Source of the DNA: Aneurinibacillus tyrosinisolvens
GTDB lineage: Bacteria > Bacillota > Bacilli > Aneurinibacillales > Aneurinibacillaceae
Assembly (NCBI RefSeq): GCF_001015055.1
Contig: NZ_BBWZ01000008.1
Location: 62,001-126,000, forward strand
Length of the DNA: 64,000 bases
Reading direction: 5' to 3'
The notes beneath the pieces were generated by a model. It saw nothing but the letters and a program-made list of their open reading frames with translations, did not search any database and had not been told where the DNA came from. Of the stretch, positions 61,074-64,000 are shown one piece after another. Each line of letters opens with the position of its first letter. Within the stretch, counting starts at the first letter, position 1. The position numbers were made by a program, and so were the translations under genes.

Positions 61074-63017
61074 ATGAAAGTAAAAGAGATGGTTAAACAG
61101 TTAAATATAAGGGTAGTGCAGCAGCTTATCCGGGAGAACGGATGGAAAATCCCGGCTGAAGCGGATGAAACAGCCGCAAAAGAAATGTTATCACGCGCTC
61201 TGCTTGACGAACCATCCATCCGGACAACGTGGGAATCACTTACCGCCCAGGAGAAAAATGTGCTGCTTTATTTTTTGTTTGCTGTAGGGCACGATATTGT
61301 CACCTACCGGCAGATGGAAGCTTTTGCTTATGCCTCCTCCCCGATTGAAGTATATGCGGGGCTGACAGGCATCAGGAGAAAAGGCATCGTGTATACGCTG
61401 CGCAGATTGTGGGGTGAAATGGCGTATTGCATACCGTATGATTTGCAGGCTGTCTGGCGTTCTTTTCTTCGCAATACGATAGCAGGCACGGATCCGGAAG
61501 AGAGCACAGCGCCATTCGCTCCCCCGCCGGCGTATTTTTCCGGACAGAGGGCAGCGGTGGTGCTGTTCCGCCTCCTTCAGCAGCACCGCCGCCAGGGCAT
61601 TCCTCTCACAAAACGGGGGTTTCCAACTGCCAGAGTAAGGCGCCAATGGCAGGAACATATTCCTTACGACGAAGCTTTATTCCGGCCATTGTACAGTGAA
61701 ACCGCCGGAGATTACAGTGCGTGCGAACATTTCTTCCTGGACATGATGGTGGCGCTGAAAGTTATTGAAAAGAAGGAGAGCGATTCGGGCCAGGTGTATT
61801 CCATTCAGGAGGAAGCGGTCCACGAACTGTTTCGTGGAAGTGAGACGAGTGTTCAGCAAAAGCTGTATGTGCATATGAAGAAAACCTGGAGGACCCTGCA
61901 CCCTTTATACCCTATGATTTGGGAATGGCTCGAGCGGGGGCAAGGACCGGGAATCACATTTCAGTCTCTCGTTTTTGAATGGGAAAAACTTGTGGCCGGC
62001 CAGGAAGCAGAACGAGGGCGTACCGCATGGGATCAGTTTAGGGAAGAGATGCTTCCTATACTGGATGTGCTTGGATTTCTTTCCTCTATCACCGACCCAC
62101 TGTCCGGAGAAATAACGCTTGGGTGGATGATAAATCCGGATGCGGAAGAGGAGGGGGAGGAAGGAAAACCAGCGAAGGCCGGTTATGTCCAGCCTACCTT
62201 TGAAGTGCTCCTGCTGCCGCATGCCCCTTATCAGGTCCGCTGGGAGCTCGGGCGATACGGGGAACTAAAGGAGCAGCAGGAAGTATGGACGTTTGAACTT
62301 ACGAAGCAATCTGTCCGCAGGCCGGAGGAAGCGGATGCCACAGGCAAGCTGCTATCTCTTCTCTCCTGTATTCAGGGGGAAGAGATAGCCGGCAGCGTGG
62401 CTGATCAGATCAAGCAATGGCTCCACCAGGAACGCCAGGTTGAACTGCTTCACATTGCCCTTCTGCGCTGCCCCGATAAAGAGACGGCCGATTGGGTAGA
62501 GAGGGAGCCCGCACTCCGCGGCTGCTGGCAGGAAAGGATGAACGGTACGGATTTCATTGTGGATGAGCATAAAGAGGATGAGCTGCAGGCAGCGCTGGAG
62601 AAGTGGAGCATCAAAATGAAGAAGGCAAACAGCGGCCCGCCTGCAGTGGGACGAATGGTGAGTGAGCCGCTGCCGGCCGAGGAAGCGGCGGATAGGCTGG
62701 AGGAGGGATATAAGGTAGAATCCATTCTTCCTGTTCTTGAGGACGTTCTGCCGGAGCTTAAAGAAATCCCTGCCATCTGGTATAAGAACTGGCAGAGATA
62801 TCATGGCTCTACTCTCCGCGCCCTCCTTGCTAAAGCGCAATCGCTCTCCATTCCTGTACGCATGGAGGCGGGCGGAAGAGAGTGGGAGCACATCCGCGTG
62901 GCCGATATGGCAATAACGAATGGAGAGCATCGAATCGCGATTCGCTGCAATGATAAAATGAGCCATGTTTCCCTGGAGGAAATCGGCCGAATTAAACTTG
63001 AATTGCCGCCCCTCTAA
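61074..63017 (+). CDS. Helicase-associated domain protein without ATPase motors
   Basis: 647 residues. The N-terminal part is a helix-rich, winged-helix-like region (MVKQLNIRVVQQLIRENGWKI). The middle, VQPTFEVLLLPHAPYQVRWEL and an RYGELKEQQEVWTFELTKQSVRR stretch, matches the XPB/Ssl2-type 'Helicase_C_3' domain. No Walker A or DEAD motif is found, so it is a partner, not a helicase. In some bacilli it accompanies an XPB-like helicase gene; no such gene is visible here. AAACGGAG precedes ATG 61074. Confidence 0.72.
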   Translation: MKVKEMVKQLNIRVVQQLIRENGWKIPAEADETAAKEMLSRALLDEPSIRTTWESLTAQEKNVLLYFLFAVGHDIVTYRQMEAFAYASSPIEVYAGLTGIRRKGIVYTLRRLWGEMAYCIPYDLQAVWRSFLRNTIAGTDPEESTAPFAPPPAYFSGQRAAVVLFRLLQQHRRQGIPLTKRGFPTARVRRQWQEHIPYDEALFRPLYSETAGDYSACEHFFLDMMVALKVIEKKESDSGQVYSIQEEAVHELFRGSETSVQQKLYVHMKKTWRTLHPLYPMIWEWLERGQGPGITFQSLVFEWEKLVAGQEAERGRTAWDQFREEMLPILDVLGFLSSITDPLSGEITLGWMINPDAEEEGEEGKPAKAGYVQPTFEVLLLPHAPYQVRWELGRYGELKEQQEVWTFELTKQSVRRPEEADATGKLLSLLSCIQGEEIAGSVADQIKQWLHQERQVELLHIALLRCPDKETADWVEREPALRGCWQERMNGTDFIVDEHKEDELQAALEKWSIKMKKANSGPPAVGRMVSEPLPAEEAADRLEEGYKVESILPVLEDVLPELKEIPAIWYKNWQRYHGSTLRALLAKAQSLSIPVRMEAGGREWEHIRVADMAITNGEHRIAIRCNDKMSHVSLEEIGRIKLELPPL

Positions 63018-63072
63018 GAGATGGGCTAGGCAGCCTGTAGCGAACATGATACAATGGTTCAGAGGTGAAATC

Positions 63073-63543
63073 ATGTTGAGTAATTTGACAACAACGTCTC
63101 CTATTAATACGCATGAGGTTTTGGAACGTGCCCATAGGATCGGGGAGCTTCTTGTTCAGTCCGACGAGATGAAGCGGTATTTACTGTCGAGAAAGAGCAT
63201 GGAAACAGACCCTAAGGCCAACGAAAAAATAGAAACCTTCAATAAGATGAAGGAGAAATATGAAGATGTTCAGCGTTTCGGGAAGTACCATCCCGATTAC
63301 AATAGCATCACGCGTGAAATCCGCCAGGAAAAGCGAGACATGGATAAGGTGCAAACGATCGCGGCGTTTAAGAAGGCTGAGAACGACCTTGACGAGCTGC
63401 TGTATCGTGTCAGCCGTACGATTGCGGATTCTGTTTCACAAAGCATCAAGGTGCCAAGCAATAACCCGTTGTATGAAATGGGCGGGGGCTGCGGCAGCGG
63501 GGGGTGCGGAACAGGCGGCGGCTGCGGCTGCAGCGTGAAATAA
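63073..63543 (+). CDS. ylbF: YlbF family protein (RicF-like)
   Basis: 156 residues, mainly helical, NTHEVLERAHRIGELLVQSDEM to FNKMKEKYEDVQRFGKYHPDY, ending in a Cys/Gly-rich tail with CGSGGCGTGGGCGCS. YlbF (RicF) joins RicA and RicT in the complex that steers RNase Y, and the cysteines bind Fe-S clusters. ATG 63073 follows AGAGGTGAAATC; the longer frame overlaps the previous gene. Confidence 0.88.
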   Translation: MLSNLTTTSPINTHEVLERAHRIGELLVQSDEMKRYLLSRKSMETDPKANEKIETFNKMKEKYEDVQRFGKYHPDYNSITREIRQEKRDMDKVQTIAAFKKAENDLDELLYRVSRTIADSVSQSIKVPSNNPLYEMGGGCGSGGCGTGGGCGCSVK

Positions 63544-63545
63544 GC

Positions 63546-63874
63546 TTATTTATACAGCACACAGTCCGCACAGTTGCGCCCGCAGCAAACGGACGAAGGT
63601 GAGTCAAAGCGTATTTCGCAGCGGTATACAAGCTGCTGCTCCGTGCTTCGCACAAAGCGCGGGACAATGTGGTACGCGGCATTTTCTGTTATTGTACGGG
63701 CCCTTGGACAATCAAGCGGCCCGTTTCCTCTTGTACATCACCCGGACTTAAGGCTGAGCCGGGCTTCAACTGGAAGTAAAGAAAATAAGCCCCTGCGATT
63801 TTTTTGAAGAGCACCCGTTCGTAAAACGAGGGAAGGGACAGCCTCTCGCACAATAAGGAAAACGTTTGCTCCAT
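63546..63874 (-). pseudogene. Possible Cys-rich protein gene, frameshifted
   Basis: From ATG 63874 (behind AAGGAAAGGA) the frame reads MEQTFSLLCERLSLPSFYER, through YFLYFQLKPGSALSPGD and RLIVQGP. It stops at 63689. One frame over, the sequence continues with ITENAAYHIVPRFVRSTEQQ and ends SVCCGRNCADCVLYK at 63546. One missing base near 63690 would join them to about 109 residues. The CC-x3-C-x2-C tail suggests a metal or Fe-S site; family not recognised. Confidence 0.45.
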
Positions 63875-63974
63875 CGTCTGTTCATTCCTTTCCTTATTAA
63901 CCTTGATTAACCTTGTTATCTCCTCTATTATATAAACCCTTGCGAACGGTAACAACAGGTGATAGTATTCATAC

Positions 63975-64000
63975 ATGAAGGAAGGAGAGCAGGAGAATGA
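63975..64000 (+). other. Possible start of the next gene at the window edge
   Basis: AAGGAAGGAGAGCAGGAGA followed by ATG at 63997 looks like a ribosome site and start codon; the window ends before the gene can be read. Confidence 0.45.

Noticed and set aside
63446-63682. 78-codon minus-strand frame
   Set aside because: Arg-rich shadow frame overlapping ylbF; the alternative frame gives a more protein-like Cys-rich tail.
3099-63700. Programmed ribosomal frameshifting in the broken genes
   Set aside because: The genes are unrelated, no slippery heptamer with a downstream structure is common to them, and a change of family-wide reading frame would be required.

Overview
The window looks like chromosome from a low-to-mid GC, endospore-forming member of the Bacillales. 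SleB, YqhV, YpuI, YlbF, PhaQ, ThiXYZ, ComA/ComB and DynA homologues all have Bacillus-type relatives. The overall flavour is close to Aneurinibacillus/Brevibacillus, but that genus guess is inference from gene content. I see no prophage, transposase, CRISPR array, tRNA or rRNA.

Layout. 1-3.2 kb: azoreductase tail, signal peptidase I, dihydrofolate reductase, an enolase-superfamily enzyme with a frameshift. 3.3-10.3 kb: sulfate activation and reduction (cysH-sat-cysC), then ComA and ComB, which use sulfite and PEP to make sulfolactate, an MFS exporter, a DUF441 protein and YqhV. 10.4-14.9 kb: a STAS-domain protein, a LexA-boxed Rad52-like/SSB operon, and a decaying alkylation-repair operon (adaA, frameshifted adaB, internally deleted 2OG-Fe(II) oxygenase). 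14.7-18.9 kb: a block bounded by two gene stubs that carries an AbrB-family membrane protein, MurT-GatD (lipid II amidation) and a probable 6S RNA. 19-31.7 kb: thioredoxin-like lipid-anchored or membrane protein, GDPD, AmtB, PPK2, a 1268-residue double dynamin and several small conserved proteins. 31.7-44.4 kb: subtilase, acetyl-CoA synthetase, a TPP riboswitch with thiZ-thiX-thiY-thiD, a divergent PHA-associated pair, a chemoreceptor and a His/Tyr-rich coat-like protein. 44.6-64 kb: rhomboid protease, class I fumarase, histidine kinase, M42 peptidase, acyl-CoA ligase, Ca2+/H+ exchanger, SleB, Asp23, CBS protein, a secreted ComEC-like hydrolase with DUF3006 partner, a helicase-associated protein and YlbF.

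Two things stand out. First, two ~194-nt sequences, at 35123 and 54184, are near-identical, fold into the same long rod with an internal bubble and end in a terminator. They match no RNA class I can name. Second, at least six and probably eight unrelated genes each carry one frameshift, and every one has the sign of a single missing base. That points to a consensus-sequence problem rather than biology for most of them, and it must be settled before any of these genes is called dead.

All identifications come from reading the sequence and remembered family features; no database search was run.
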